From an uncultured Algibacter sp. (GTDB taxonomy: Bacteria; Bacteroidota; Bacteroidia; Flavobacteriales; Flavobacteriaceae): a stretch of 64,000 bases of DNA. Every line of letters starts with the position of its first letter. Position 1 is the stretch's first letter. The DNA is taken from the NCBI GenBank assembly GCA_947502405.1, contig CANMZT010000005.1:1-64000 (forward strand), given 5' to 3'. This document shows positions 9,419 through 17,613 of the stretch, piece by piece. A program made the translations under genes and the position numbers. The notes under the pieces were generated by a model. It had not been told where the DNA came from and made no database searches. It saw only the letters and a program-made list of their open reading frames with translations.

Positions 9419-9492
9419 GGGCATTACCACAAGGGTCGGGCTTTCACGAGTCGCTCTCTGCGAGGAGCTCCAACAATCGCTCAATCCCTAAT
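9419..9492 (+). repeat. Structured dispersed repeat, copy b
   Basis: Begins with GGGCATTACCAC and the conserved GGGTCGGGCTTTC block and ends in CAATCCCTAAT. The closing pairs are ATTA (9423-9426) with TAAT (9489-9492). It lies just after the acs stop codon, in the 3' untranslated region. The middle arm differs from the other copies (CGCTCTCTGCGAGGAGC). Confidence 0.65.
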
Positions 9493-9500
9493 AAAAAACA

Positions 9501-9527
9501 AAAAAGCAACCTTTATGGTTGTTTTTT
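9501..9527 (+). terminator. Intrinsic terminator after acs
   Basis: AAAAAGCAACC (9501-9511) pairs with GGTTGTTTTTT (9517-9527) over a TTTAT loop, with one G-T pair, and ends in a T-run. It closes the symporter/acs transcript. Confidence 0.75.
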
Positions 9528-9578
9528 GTTTGTTTATAACTGTTTATAACTCTGTTTTTAAATGAGTTAACTCTTAAT

Positions 9579-9586
9579 TATATTTG
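9579..9586 (+). promoter_or_regulatory. Likely -7 box of the three-gene unit
   Basis: TATATTTG matches TAnnTTTG exactly and sits 43 bases before the ATG at 9629, after the acs terminator. No good TTG is seen at the right distance upstream, so the promoter is only partly supported. Confidence 0.4.
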
Positions 9587-9628
9587 TAGTATAAGTTTTA
9601 TTTTCAAAGTAATTGAAGTCAGTATCAA

Positions 9629-10054
9629 ATGAGTGAAAGTAATAATGGTATGAATGAGTACCGTAAATCGATTTTAGAAGAAAAAAGTAAGAGTGATGAT
9701 GACTTTGAAAAATATATAACATTTATTGCTTCAGGTTCTTTGGGTTTAACTTTAACTTTTATTGATAAAATTAGTCCATTAGACAAATCTATTTTTAAAT
9801 GGGTTATAGTTTTAGGGTGGTTTAGCCTTGGAATAACTTTATTCATAAACTTACTTTCTCATTATATATCGAGTATTAATAATACCAAGACAGTACAGGA
9901 TGTTGATGATAATATACCTTATGATGAGTTAACAAATAATATAGATAAAAGAAATAAAATTATTTCAAATTTAAACTTGACCTCAATAATACTATTAGGT
10001 TTTGGAATACTATGTATTTTAATATTTACAACAATAAACGCATATAATGGCTAA
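9629..10054 (+). CDS. Small three-helix membrane protein of unknown function
   Basis: A 141-aa protein I cannot place in a named family. A charged, Glu/Lys-rich head (residues 1-30) is followed by three hydrophobic segments at about 31-48, 56-80 and 112-136, with a charged loop (DVDDNIPYDELTNNIDKRN) between the second and third. There is no signal peptide. The general plan, a charged head and a short helical membrane bundle, resembles small membrane partners such as SLATT-like proteins, but I see no diagnostic motif. The last eight bases overlap the start of a 42-aa peptide gene, and a second peptide gene follows at once, so the three are likely translated from one message. Confidence 0.75.
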   Translation: MSESNNGMNEYRKSILEEKSKSDDDFEKYITFIASGSLGLTLTFIDKISPLDKSIFKWVIVLGWFSLGITLFINLLSHYISSINNTKTVQDVDDNIPYDELTNNIDKRNKIISNLNLTSIILLGFGILCILIFTTINAYNG

Positions 10055-10175
10055 AAAAATAAATCCAACAACTAAACCAAAAACTAGACCTTCTTCTGAA
10101 CCAAGACACGGAGGTAATAAAGGTAGAATTACTCCTAAACCTCCCGTGAAACCTTCAATTAAACCTAAAAAATAG
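10047..10175 (+). CDS. Tiny basic Pro/Lys-rich peptide, 42 aa (paralogue A)
   Basis: An ATG inside the end of the membrane-protein gene opens a 42-codon frame closed by TAG at 10173-10175. The product starts MAKKINPTTKPKTRP, contains HGGNKGRITPKPPVKP and ends SIKPKK. It has 13 Lys/Arg and a single acidic residue, many prolines, and no hydrophobic stretch, so it is predicted disordered and strongly cationic. The next reading frame encodes a peptide with the same GRIT-x-KP ... KP-x-IKPK pattern, and this repeated pattern is the main reason to believe that both are real genes. No function is known to me; nucleic-acid, membrane or protein binding are all possible. Confidence 0.6.
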   Translation: MAKKINPTTKPKTRPSSEPRHGGNKGRITPKPPVKPSIKPKK

Positions 10176-10179
10176 ATAT

Positions 10180-10299
10180 ATGTCAAAAAAACCTAAGATT
10201 AATCCAGCTAAAAACTCAGTCAATTTAGGTAGAATTACTTCTAAACCCTCAAGTAGTTTAAAACCAGCAGTAATTAAGCCTAAAGAAAAAGGTAAATAA
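10180..10299 (+). CDS. Tiny basic Pro/Lys-rich peptide, 39 aa (paralogue B)
   Basis: Starts with ATG four bases after the stop of paralogue A and ends with TAA at 10297-10299, immediately before a terminator hairpin. The product begins MSKKPKINPAKNS, carries NLGRITSKP and ends VIKPKEKGK. It has 11 Lys/Arg against one Glu. It aligns with paralogue A over the GRIT-x-KP core and the IKPK tail but not over the first 15 residues, as expected for an old duplication under partial constraint. It may be secreted, membrane-associated or a partner of the upstream three-helix protein; none of these can be decided from sequence. Confidence 0.6.
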   Translation: MSKKPKINPAKNSVNLGRITSKPSSSLKPAVIKPKEKGK

Positions 10300-10301
10300 C
10301 A

Positions 10302-10333
10302 AAAAATCGCAACTATTTACAGTTGCGATTTTT
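10302..10333. terminator. Bidirectional intrinsic terminator
   Basis: A perfect 13-base stem, AAAAATCGCAACT (10302-10314) with its complement at 10321-10333, and a six-base loop. A-runs and T-runs flank both sides, so it can stop the peptide unit on the plus strand and the FAH-family gene on the minus strand. Confidence 0.85.
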
Positions 10334-10353
10334 AGTTTATATTGATAAAGTGG

Positions 10354-10968
10354 TTAAACCAACCTAAAATCCAAAAGTAATTCCCCTTCAACAAAAGCCT
10401 GTAAATGGTCACCTTTTACATTTTTACCAGCGCCAGTAGCGGGAGTTCCAGTAAAAACTAAGTCTCCAGGCTCTAAGGTCATATATTTCGAAACATAAGC
10501 AATAATTTCTGCAAAATTGTAAATCATATGGCTTGAATTTCCGTTTTGTACTTCTTTATTATTTATCTTCAAGCTAAAGTTAATGCTATTAATGTCAGCA
10601 AAGCTAGAAACAGGTTTAAACCCATTAACAGGCGATGCACCATCAAAACCCTTAGCTAAAGCCCAAGGCCCTTTATTGTCTCTACTTGCACCTAAAACAT
10701 CTTTGGCGGTATAATCAATACCAACACCAATTTCGCTAATATAAGACGCCGCCTCGCTTTCTGCAATGTCTTTACCAGTCTTACCTATTTTGGCAACCAA
10801 TTCCACCTCATAAATCAACTCATTTGTAATCTTCGGAAAAACAACATCTTTATTATCAGTTACTAACGTGCTTTCAGCTTTAATAAATATAAGTTGCGCC
10901 CCCGTTTTTAAAGCAGCAATTTCACTTTTATTATTTACATAATTTTTACCAATACCAATTATTTTCAT
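10354..10968 (-). CDS. Fumarylacetoacetate hydrolase (FAH) family protein
   Basis: A cytosolic metal-dependent enzyme of 204 aa consisting of the FAH catalytic fold only. Visible signatures: IGIGKNYVNNKSE at residues 3-15 (the usual GRNY-like strand), IYEVELVAKIGK near 48-59 with the metal-binding acidic residues, GVGIDYTAKDV near 77-87, and the C-terminal GDLVFTGTPATGAG near 168-181. Short family members act as acylpyruvate hydrolases, oxaloacetate decarboxylases or dienedioate isomerases. The sequence does not choose among them. The gene is monocistronic, with a terminator downstream and a CAAAAATA (-7 box, 10996-11003) upstream. Confidence 0.87.
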   Translation of the reverse strand: MKIIGIGKNYVNNKSEIAALKTGAQLIFIKAESTLVTDNKDVVFPKITNELIYEVELVAKIGKTGKDIAESEAASYISEIGVGIDYTAKDVLGASRDNKGPWALAKGFDGASPVNGFKPVSSFADINSINFSLKINNKEVQNGNSSHMIYNFAEIIAYVSKYMTLEPGDLVFTGTPATGAGKNVKGDHLQAFVEGELLLDFRLV

Positions 10969-11045
10969 CTGTTAAATAGCTTAATTTGTAGAGTTCAAAA
11001 ATAATCAATAAACCAAATTTAGGCTCTATTTTTTTTATGTTTTTT

Positions 11046-11126
11046 GGGCATTACCCCATAAAGGGGTCGTGCTTTTCACTATATCTTTTGCGAAAAGCAA
11101 AAGGATGCCGTTTCAATCACTAATGC
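11046..11126 (+). repeat. Structured dispersed repeat, copy c
   Basis: The closing stem is GCATTA (11048-11053) with TAATGC (11121-11126), a pair-preserving change from the GCGTTA/TAACGC seen in other copies. Arm 1 is ACCCC-ATAAA-GGGGT and arm 2 is CTTTTGC-GAAA-AGCAAAAG. It lies between the divergent FAH-family and ABC-exporter genes. Confidence 0.7.
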
Positions 11127-11208
11127 AACTCCCATTTATAATTTGAACACAAGATTAACAAAATAGTTTTCAAGAAAAACTTACCTTTCAAACTTGAAAA
11201 AAGTACGC

Positions 11209-12981
11209 ATGAAACACTTTAAAGAAACCTCAAAATCTAAAGATAAAACCAAACCAAAAGTAACCATGGCGCAAGCCTTTAAAACCATTATTTGGCCAAG
11301 GCGAAATTTGGTGTTTATTGGTTTAGTACTAATTGTTATTCGCAGTTTAGCAGGATTGGTATTGCCATGGCAAAGTAAAGTTTTGCTTGATGAGGTTGTA
11401 CCAAGTAAAGATGTTTCTCAAATTTACACCTTAATAGCAATTGTAATTACAGCAATAACCATTCAAGCCATAACCTCATTTGCTTTAACAAGAATTTTAA
11501 GTGTACAAGCTCAATATTTAATAAGCGAATTACGTGCACAGGTTCAGAAAAAAGTACTGTCGTTACCCATTAGTTTTTTCGATAACACAAAGTCTGGTGC
11601 TTTAGTGTCACGAATAATGAGTGATGTTGAAGGTGTAAGAAACTTAATAGGAACAGGTTTGGTTCAGTTGGTTGGAGGAACATTCACAGCTATAGTATCT
11701 TTAATAATCTTAATAAAACTAAATCCTTGGATGACACTTTTTGTATTTATTCCAATTTCTATATTTGGGTATATTGCGCTAAGAGCTTTCAAATACATCC
11801 GACCAATTTTTAGAACCCGAGGAAAAATAAACGCAGAAGTAAAAGGGCGATTAACAGAAACCTTGGCAGGTGTTAGAGTTATAAAAGCATTTAATGCTGA
11901 AGACCAAGAAAATAAGATTTTTGAAAAAGGCGTGGATAAGTTATTTCAAAATGTAAAAAAGAGTTTAACTGCAACAGCGTTAATGACGAGTTCATCAACT
12001 TTTTTAATTGGTGTTGCAACCACAGGAATTATGGGTATTGGTGGGTATTACATGATTCAAGAACAAATGACTACGGGAGACTTTTTATTCTTTACGTTGG
12101 TTTTAGGTTTTATGATTGCGCCCATTGTCCAAATGAGTAACATAGGGAGCCAATTAACCGAGGCTTTAGCTGGCTTAGACAGAACAGAAGAACTTATGAA
12201 TACAGCAGCTGAAGAAGATGATGGAAATCGCACTATTAAACTAAATACTTTTAAAGGGGACATTGCTTTTAACGATGTGTCTTTTGCTTACGAAGCAGAT
12301 AAAGAAGTACTTCATAATATTAGTTTCAATGCACCTGCAGGTTCTGTAACTGCTTTGGTGGGGAGTTCTGGTTCCGGGAAATCGACTATTGCGGGTTTAT
12401 CGGCTACCTTTTTAAATCCAAAATCTGGAACAGTAACTATTGATAATCAAGATTTATCAAAAGTAAAATTGAATAGTTACCGCCAATATTTAGGCGTGGT
12501 TTTACAAGACGAATTTCTGTTTGAAGGCACCATCAAAGAAAATATCATGTTTCCAAGACCAAATGCTACAGAAGCCGAATTACAAAATGCTGTAAAAGCT
12601 GCTTATGTAAATGAATTTACAGACCGTTTTGAGGATGGTTTAGAAACCTTAATAGGGGAGCGTGGTGTAAAACTGTCTGGGGGTCAACGCCAACGATTAG
12701 CTATTGCGCGTGCTATTTTAGCAAACCCAAAAATTATTATTTTAGATGAAGCCACTTCTAATCTGGATACTGAAAGTGAAGCGCTGATTCAAAAAAGTTT
12801 AAACGAATTGGTTAAAGATAGAACCACTATTGTAATTGCACACCGTTTAAGTACTATTAGAAAAGCAGATCAAATTTTAGTAATAGAAACTGGACGCATT
12901 GTGGAGCGTGGTACGCATGATGAACTCATTGCCTTAAATGGCAGATATTTTGATTTGTATACGTATCAAGCAAAAATTTAG
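11209..12981 (+). CDS. ABC exporter, fused membrane and ATPase domains
   Basis: A half-transporter of the MsbA/LmrA-like exporter class, 590 aa from the ATG at 11209; a TTG at 11194 could add five residues. Six membrane segments fill residues 30-315. The ATPase domain has Walker A GSSGSGKST near residue 386, the signature LSGGQRQRLAIARAIL near 489, Walker B IIILDEAT near 512 and the switch His in IAHRLST. It probably works as a homodimer that exports a lipid, peptide or drug; the substrate is not readable. The DinB gene follows after six bases and is likely cotranscribed. A structured repeat sits in the upstream region. Confidence 0.93.
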   Translation: MKHFKETSKSKDKTKPKVTMAQAFKTIIWPRRNLVFIGLVLIVIRSLAGLVLPWQSKVLLDEVVPSKDVSQIYTLIAIVITAITIQAITSFALTRILSVQAQYLISELRAQVQKKVLSLPISFFDNTKSGALVSRIMSDVEGVRNLIGTGLVQLVGGTFTAIVSLIILIKLNPWMTLFVFIPISIFGYIALRAFKYIRPIFRTRGKINAEVKGRLTETLAGVRVIKAFNAEDQENKIFEKGVDKLFQNVKKSLTATALMTSSSTFLIGVATTGIMGIGGYYMIQEQMTTGDFLFFTLVLGFMIAPIVQMSNIGSQLTEALAGLDRTEELMNTAAEEDDGNRTIKLNTFKGDIAFNDVSFAYEADKEVLHNISFNAPAGSVTALVGSSGSGKSTIAGLSATFLNPKSGTVTIDNQDLSKVKLNSYRQYLGVVLQDEFLFEGTIKENIMFPRPNATEAELQNAVKAAYVNEFTDRFEDGLETLIGERGVKLSGGQRQRLAIARAILANPKIIILDEATSNLDTESEALIQKSLNELVKDRTTIVIAHRLSTIRKADQILVIETGRIVERGTHDELIALNGRYFDLYTYQAKI

Positions 12982-12987
12982 AAACCT

Positions 12988-13506
12988 ATGAAAGTAACAG
13001 ATTTAAATGCATCAGAATACAACTCATATTATGAAACTTACATTAGTAAAGTTTCAAAAAACATAAACTTAATTGATGGTTTTATTAAAGCAGATAAGGA
13101 TGTTGTTGATTTTTTTAAATCCATTCCTGAGAATAAATTGGATTATAGGTATGCTTCAGATAAATGGAGTATAAAAGATGTGTTTCAGCACATAATTGAT
13201 ACCGAGCGTGTTTTTATGTACCGCTGTTTTAGAATTGGTAGACATGATACAACACCTTTGGCTGGATATGAACAAGATGATTATGTTAACCCTTCAAATG
13301 CGGATAATAAATCTTTAAATAATTTGCTTGAAGAATATAAAATAGTAAGAAAGAGTTTTATAGTATTATTAAAAAGCCTAAGTGATAAAGATTTGATGTT
13401 TAAAGGACATGCTAGCGGATATCCGCTTTCTGCAAGAGCAGCAGCGTTTATAATACTTGGTCATGAAATTCATCATATCGAAGTTATAAAAGCACGTTAC
13501 CTGTAA
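12988..13506 (+). CDS. DinB-family four-helix protein
   Basis: A 172-aa protein of the DinB/YfiT superfamily of metal-binding four-helix bundles. The pattern WSIKDVFQHIIDTERVFMYR near residues 60-80 carries the first His, and GHEIHHIEVIKARYL near 155-169 carries the other two, so the usual His triad is complete. Members include thiol transferases and many stress-induced proteins of unknown chemistry. It starts six bases after the ABC exporter stop. Cytosolic, with no signal peptide. Confidence 0.88.
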   Translation: MKVTDLNASEYNSYYETYISKVSKNINLIDGFIKADKDVVDFFKSIPENKLDYRYASDKWSIKDVFQHIIDTERVFMYRCFRIGRHDTTPLAGYEQDDYVNPSNADNKSLNNLLEEYKIVRKSFIVLLKSLSDKDLMFKGHASGYPLSARAAAFIILGHEIHHIEVIKARYL

Positions 13507-13539
13507 ACTAAGTTTTATATACTGGCTTTAGCAGATTAG

Positions 13540-13633
13540 CCCGCGTTAGGGATAGAAGTGGAAAGCCCACAGTCTCGCCCTAAGGCGTGACGAGGACTTG
13601 TAACGGATAGCCCGACCCTTTAGGGTAACGCCC
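13540..13633 (-). repeat. Structured dispersed repeat, copy d
   Basis: Read on the minus strand it starts GGGCGTTACCC-TAAA-GGGTCGGGCT and ends CCCTAACGCGGG. The closing stem is GCGTTA (13543-13548) with TAACGC (13626-13631). The second arm contains TCGCCC-TAA-GGCG. It lies between the convergent DinB and efflux-pump genes. Confidence 0.75.
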
Positions 13634-13659
13634 AAATTATTTATTAAATAGCAAAATAC

Positions 13660-14865
13660 TTAACTTTTAGCAACAACAACTTTGTTTTTCATGGTTAAAA
13701 AAACGAGGAGTGATAATACTCCAAAAATTGAAAAACCAATAAACAAAGGCAGTACAGAGGTGTTTACAAATTCGCCAATATAATTTGCAATTGGTACAGC
13801 CATAACGGTTGATATAAAACCATTTATAGCAGCGCCAATACCTGCAATATGGCCTAATGGTTGCATTGCTAATGCGCGTAAATTCCCGAACAAAAATCCA
13901 ACAGCAAAAAACTGAAGCGCAAAAAAAGTAAGTAAAATAAAAATACTAGGGTTATTACCGTTCCAAAATAAAATCACATATAATAAGGATATAATTGCAT
14001 AAGCAATACAGGCTATATATGCTATTTTAAGCATGCCATATTTAACAACTAAACGGCTGTTTAAATATGTAGCTAAACCAACTGATATAGCTAAACTTGC
14101 AAAGATATAGGGGAACATTTCAGCTAAATTATACTGCTCTTGAAAAATTTGCTGAGAGGTACTCAAGTATACCATAAACGAGCCTGTAATAAAGCCAGAG
14201 ACAAACGTAAAGGCAACTGCTTGCTTATGTTTAAAAAATGCTTTAGTTCCATCTATGAATAGAGTAGAACTGAACTTTATACGGTTTTCTAAGGCCAAAG
14301 TTTCTTTTTGTCTGCGCCAAAACCAAATCATTATTAATACGCCAGCAAATAAATTAAAATAGAAAATAGTTTTCCAATCATAAAAGTTTAAGATTAATTG
14401 CCCAAGTGTAGGGGCAACTACAGGAACTAGGATAAAAAACATGACTACTATAGAAATTATTTTTGCCATGTAATTACCGCTGTAAGAATCGCGTATCATA
14501 GAAAGCGCTATACTTCGGGGAGAGGATAAACCAAAGCCTTGTAGTATCCTACCAATTATCATAACTTCAAAACTCTTAGTAGTTACGCAGACAATACTAG
14601 CAATGATAAACACCCCAAAACCAATGTATACCATAGGTTTTCTTCCAAAACTATCAGATAATGGGCCAAATAAAAGTTGCCCAAAACCTAGACCAAGAAA
14701 AATCATGGTAATTAATAACTGATTATCATTTGGGTTTGTTACTCCAAGTGTGGAACTAATTTCTGGTAAAGCAGGTAGTAAAGCATCAATTGATAGTGCT
14801 ACAATAGACATTAAAGATGCCATTAATGCTACAAATTCTAGTCTAAACTCTTGGGGTTTTTCCAT
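13660..14865 (-). CDS. Bcr/CflA-type multidrug efflux MFS transporter
   Basis: An inner-membrane proton-driven exporter of 401 aa with 12 predicted helices. It belongs to the DHA1 drug:H+ antiporters: the loop 2-3 motif GPLSDSFGRKP is intact near residue 67, and VPVVAPTLGQ in helix 5 is the antiporter motif C of Bcr/CflA proteins. I chose the ATG at 14865 (MEKPQEF) because the open frame before it begins only with TTG. Transport of drugs such as bicyclomycin or chloramphenicol is the textbook role of relatives and is not shown here. It is monocistronic and convergent with the DinB gene. Confidence 0.9.
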   Translation of the reverse strand: MEKPQEFRLEFVALMASLMSIVALSIDALLPALPEISSTLGVTNPNDNQLLITMIFLGLGFGQLLFGPLSDSFGRKPMVYIGFGVFIIASIVCVTTKSFEVMIIGRILQGFGLSSPRSIALSMIRDSYSGNYMAKIISIVVMFFILVPVVAPTLGQLILNFYDWKTIFYFNLFAGVLIMIWFWRRQKETLALENRIKFSSTLFIDGTKAFFKHKQAVAFTFVSGFITGSFMVYLSTSQQIFQEQYNLAEMFPYIFASLAISVGLATYLNSRLVVKYGMLKIAYIACIAYAIISLLYVILFWNGNNPSIFILLTFFALQFFAVGFLFGNLRALAMQPLGHIAGIGAAINGFISTVMAVPIANYIGEFVNTSVLPLFIGFSIFGVLSLLVFLTMKNKVVVAKS

Positions 14866-15043
14866 GAAGCAAAAGTACTTCAATTAAAATCAAAATAAAT
14901 ACATCATCAATCTATTAATACAATATTAGCATTGATAAACTATATGTTTATTTTTCTAGGGAATTTTATCTAAACTTTTTAACAGTATATTTACCGATAG
15001 ATTTATTCATATTAGTTACAACGTCAAAATTATTAACATTTAA

Positions 15044-15685
15044 ATGAGATTAAATTTTAGTATCTTTTTATTATCTGCAGGATTACTTTTTTTTAATACA
15101 AGAAGTATCAATGCTCAAATTAAAAAGGAAAATATAAAATTAGGTTTTACCTACGGTACAGGTGCGCAAGATAAATTTCCGTTTAATGCAGATGATTATA
15201 CACATGAAGTGGATTTTTATAAAATCCAAATTAATTACAGATTTAAAGATAAACGTAAATGGGCTTTTGAGGTAAATTTAGAGCCTAGTTTTAATGTAGT
15301 TGAGCACCAACTTTTAAATAGGTTTTATATAAAACCAAGTGATTCTGATAATTATATGGAATTAACAGAGTTATATATGCAAAGAAGAACCATAAAGGAA
15401 TACGTATTAAATTTAGGATTTATTACTAGATATAAAATATATAAAAATGTAAGTACTTACGCTATTATTAGTGTAGGTCCCATGTATGCTGATAAAGCTA
15501 CTGAAAGACTCGCAAAAGGTTTTGCGTTTTCAGATATTTTTGGACTGGGTTTGTCTTATGAGATAAATAAACTTCAGTTTGATTTACGATATTCTGTAAG
15601 ACATACTTCTAACCTTGAATTTCAGCAACCTAATGGTGGCCATAATACAACCAATATGGAATTCTCAGTATTACTAGATATTTAA
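15044..15685 (+). CDS. Acyloxyacyl hydrolase (PagL-like lipid A 3-O-deacylase)
   Basis: An outer-membrane beta-barrel of 213 aa with a signal peptide ending near residue 24 (SINAQ). The C-terminal part reads DLRYSVRHTSNLEFQQPNGG, closely matching the PagL active-site strand, in which the His and the Ser two residues later act with a downstream Glu. Here His and Ser are present in RHTSN. PagL enzymes remove the 3-position acyl chain from lipid A and so remodel the outer leaflet. The barrel strands show alternating polarity (FEVNLEPSFNV, VLNLGFITRY). The gene stands alone. Confidence 0.75.
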   Translation: MRLNFSIFLLSAGLLFFNTRSINAQIKKENIKLGFTYGTGAQDKFPFNADDYTHEVDFYKIQINYRFKDKRKWAFEVNLEPSFNVVEHQLLNRFYIKPSDSDNYMELTELYMQRRTIKEYVLNLGFITRYKIYKNVSTYAIISVGPMYADKATERLAKGFAFSDIFGLGLSYEINKLQFDLRYSVRHTSNLEFQQPNGGHNTTNMEFSVLLDI

Positions 15686-15830
15686 AAAGGTTTATTTTTG
15701 TTACTATACTTTGAGTTTTAAATGATGATATAAATTGATTTTAAAAAGAATCAGAGTTGTATTGATTTTTATAATTTTAATTAAATAATTTCTTAAGCTT
15801 TTAATTATTAAGACTAATAAAATTATATAC

Positions 15831-17396
15831 GTGTTTTTTTTAATGTGGTTTTTATCACAGTACTGTATAGGTCAAAATGTTAGTCCTTATTTACGTTATA
15901 TTGAGGCTGCTGAAGACATTATAGATTTAAGTCTGAATGATGCACAAACTTATCTTGATTCTATTCCCAAACCGTATGAAAATTATATAAGTGGGCATTT
16001 AGACGAATTTTATATCACTCAGGGACATATTTATGGTTTGAAAAATGAAGATGCCAAAGCTTTTCAATCCTTTCTAAGAGCTCTAAAATATTCTGAAATA
16101 GATAAAGATTATCTTAATGCTGGCGATGCAAATATTCAATTATTTAGATGTGTTTATCCTGATGTTAATGATAGTATTTCTTCAAACTATTTAAGTCAAG
16201 CTGAGCATTATTTTCAACTTAGTAATGATATTTATGGATTATATGAGGTTGACCTTATAAAATCTTATATGCAATATTTAAAACAGGATTATTATGTATG
16301 CATTTTAAAGTTACTTCCAAATCTTGAAAAGTACAAAGCGGTGCTTAATGAAGATGGATATATTTATATGGATGCAACCGCACAAATTACACTTAGTTAT
16401 CTAGCTCTTGATAGCTTATCTAAGGCAAAAACGTATTTTAAAAAGTTTAAAACCACAGAAGGTAACCCTACAATAAGTACTAATAATTATAAGTCATTTC
16501 TTGCGTCTATAGATTTTGAGATGGCTGAGTATTTTTTTAGAAAAAAACAATTAGATTCATGTAAAAACTATTTAGCTAGGGCTAAGAAAAGGATAAATTA
16601 TTTAGACGATAGTTATATTGCTAATTACTATGAGCTTAATATTGATTTGTATAAGCATAAAAAAGATATTGATTTAGTTGAGGTATATTTAGATTCTTTA
16701 AAATATTTTCAATTCAATATGTTAAAGATTAATCGTGATGCCTCACATTCAATTACACAAAGTATAAATGATGTAGAATCTCAGTTAAAGCATGAAAATA
16801 GAATTACTGAGAGACAAAAAATATTAATTTTTTTATTAATAACCGTTGTTCTCATTTCTAGTTTTTTTTATTATTTCTTTTATAAGAAGAAGAGTAATCG
16901 ACTTAAAGAAACATCAAAAGTAGTTGACTCTCTATCGTATGTTAAATCTACCAATGAGCAATTAGCTTTAAAAATGCGAGGATTTGAAGAGTATTTAACA
17001 CACTTAAAGCATGAAGTAAAAGATATCTCTTCTCTAAAATCTTTAGATGTGCAAAAAACAAGAATAAAAGAATTATATGTAAGACTTCATGTAAATTCAT
17101 CTACTATTTTAGATAAGAGCGAAAGCCATTTGGAATTGGTAAACGATTTAAATATTGAATTTTTTAAAAATATTGAAGAAGCTCATCCAAAATTAAATAA
17201 ATCAGAAATCATAATTTGTTATTATTTATTTATGGGCTTTACAAATAAAGAAATAGCGGTATTTTTAAATACAACAATCAGATCAGTTGAGAGTAGACGG
17301 TATAGAATCTCTAAAAAAATGAATCTTGTTAAAACAGATACTACACTTCTTGATTATTTGCAAGACACATTTTCTTTTACTCTAAAAAGTGGATAA
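15831..17396 (+). CDS. TPR sensor, membrane segment and LuxR-type DNA-binding domain (first of tandem pair)
   Basis: A one-component, membrane-anchored regulator of 521 aa. The start is GTG at 15831, or ATG at 15843; both leave a short signal sequence ending near CIGQN. Residues 20-320 form degenerate tetratricopeptide-type helices and should lie outside the cytoplasm. A membrane helix spans about 329-350 and is followed by a coiled coil (about 365-440). The C terminus (about 456-500) is a LuxR/GerE-like helix-turn-helix with GFTNKEIAVFLNTTIRSVES as the recognition part. The plan suggests periplasmic sensing linked to DNA binding. The next gene encodes a paralogue. The target genes are unknown. 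Confidence 0.8.
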   Translation: MFFLMWFLSQYCIGQNVSPYLRYIEAAEDIIDLSLNDAQTYLDSIPKPYENYISGHLDEFYITQGHIYGLKNEDAKAFQSFLRALKYSEIDKDYLNAGDANIQLFRCVYPDVNDSISSNYLSQAEHYFQLSNDIYGLYEVDLIKSYMQYLKQDYYVCILKLLPNLEKYKAVLNEDGYIYMDATAQITLSYLALDSLSKAKTYFKKFKTTEGNPTISTNNYKSFLASIDFEMAEYFFRKKQLDSCKNYLARAKKRINYLDDSYIANYYELNIDLYKHKKDIDLVEVYLDSLKYFQFNMLKINRDASHSITQSINDVESQLKHENRITERQKILIFLLITVVLISSFFYYFFYKKKSNRLKETSKVVDSLSYVKSTNEQLALKMRGFEEYLTHLKHEVKDISSLKSLDVQKTRIKELYVRLHVNSSTILDKSESHLELVNDLNIEFFKNIEEAHPKLNKSEIIICYYLFMGFTNKEIAVFLNTTIRSVESRRYRISKKMNLVKTDTTLLDYLQDTFSFTLKSG

Positions 17397-17613
17397 AAAT
17401 AATTTTCTAATGATTTGTTAGGTGTAAGTTTTAATAAATAGCCAATATATTTAAGGTTTGCTAAATTTAGTTGTTATAATTATTTTGATAATGATTAATT
17501 AGCAAAGGTTAACTACTTGTTTTATTTTAATTTTACTTTGTAATCCTTTACGTATTAATTTTTATTTGTATATTTTTACTCCGTTATTGACAACTATTAA
17601 GAGTTAAAAAATC

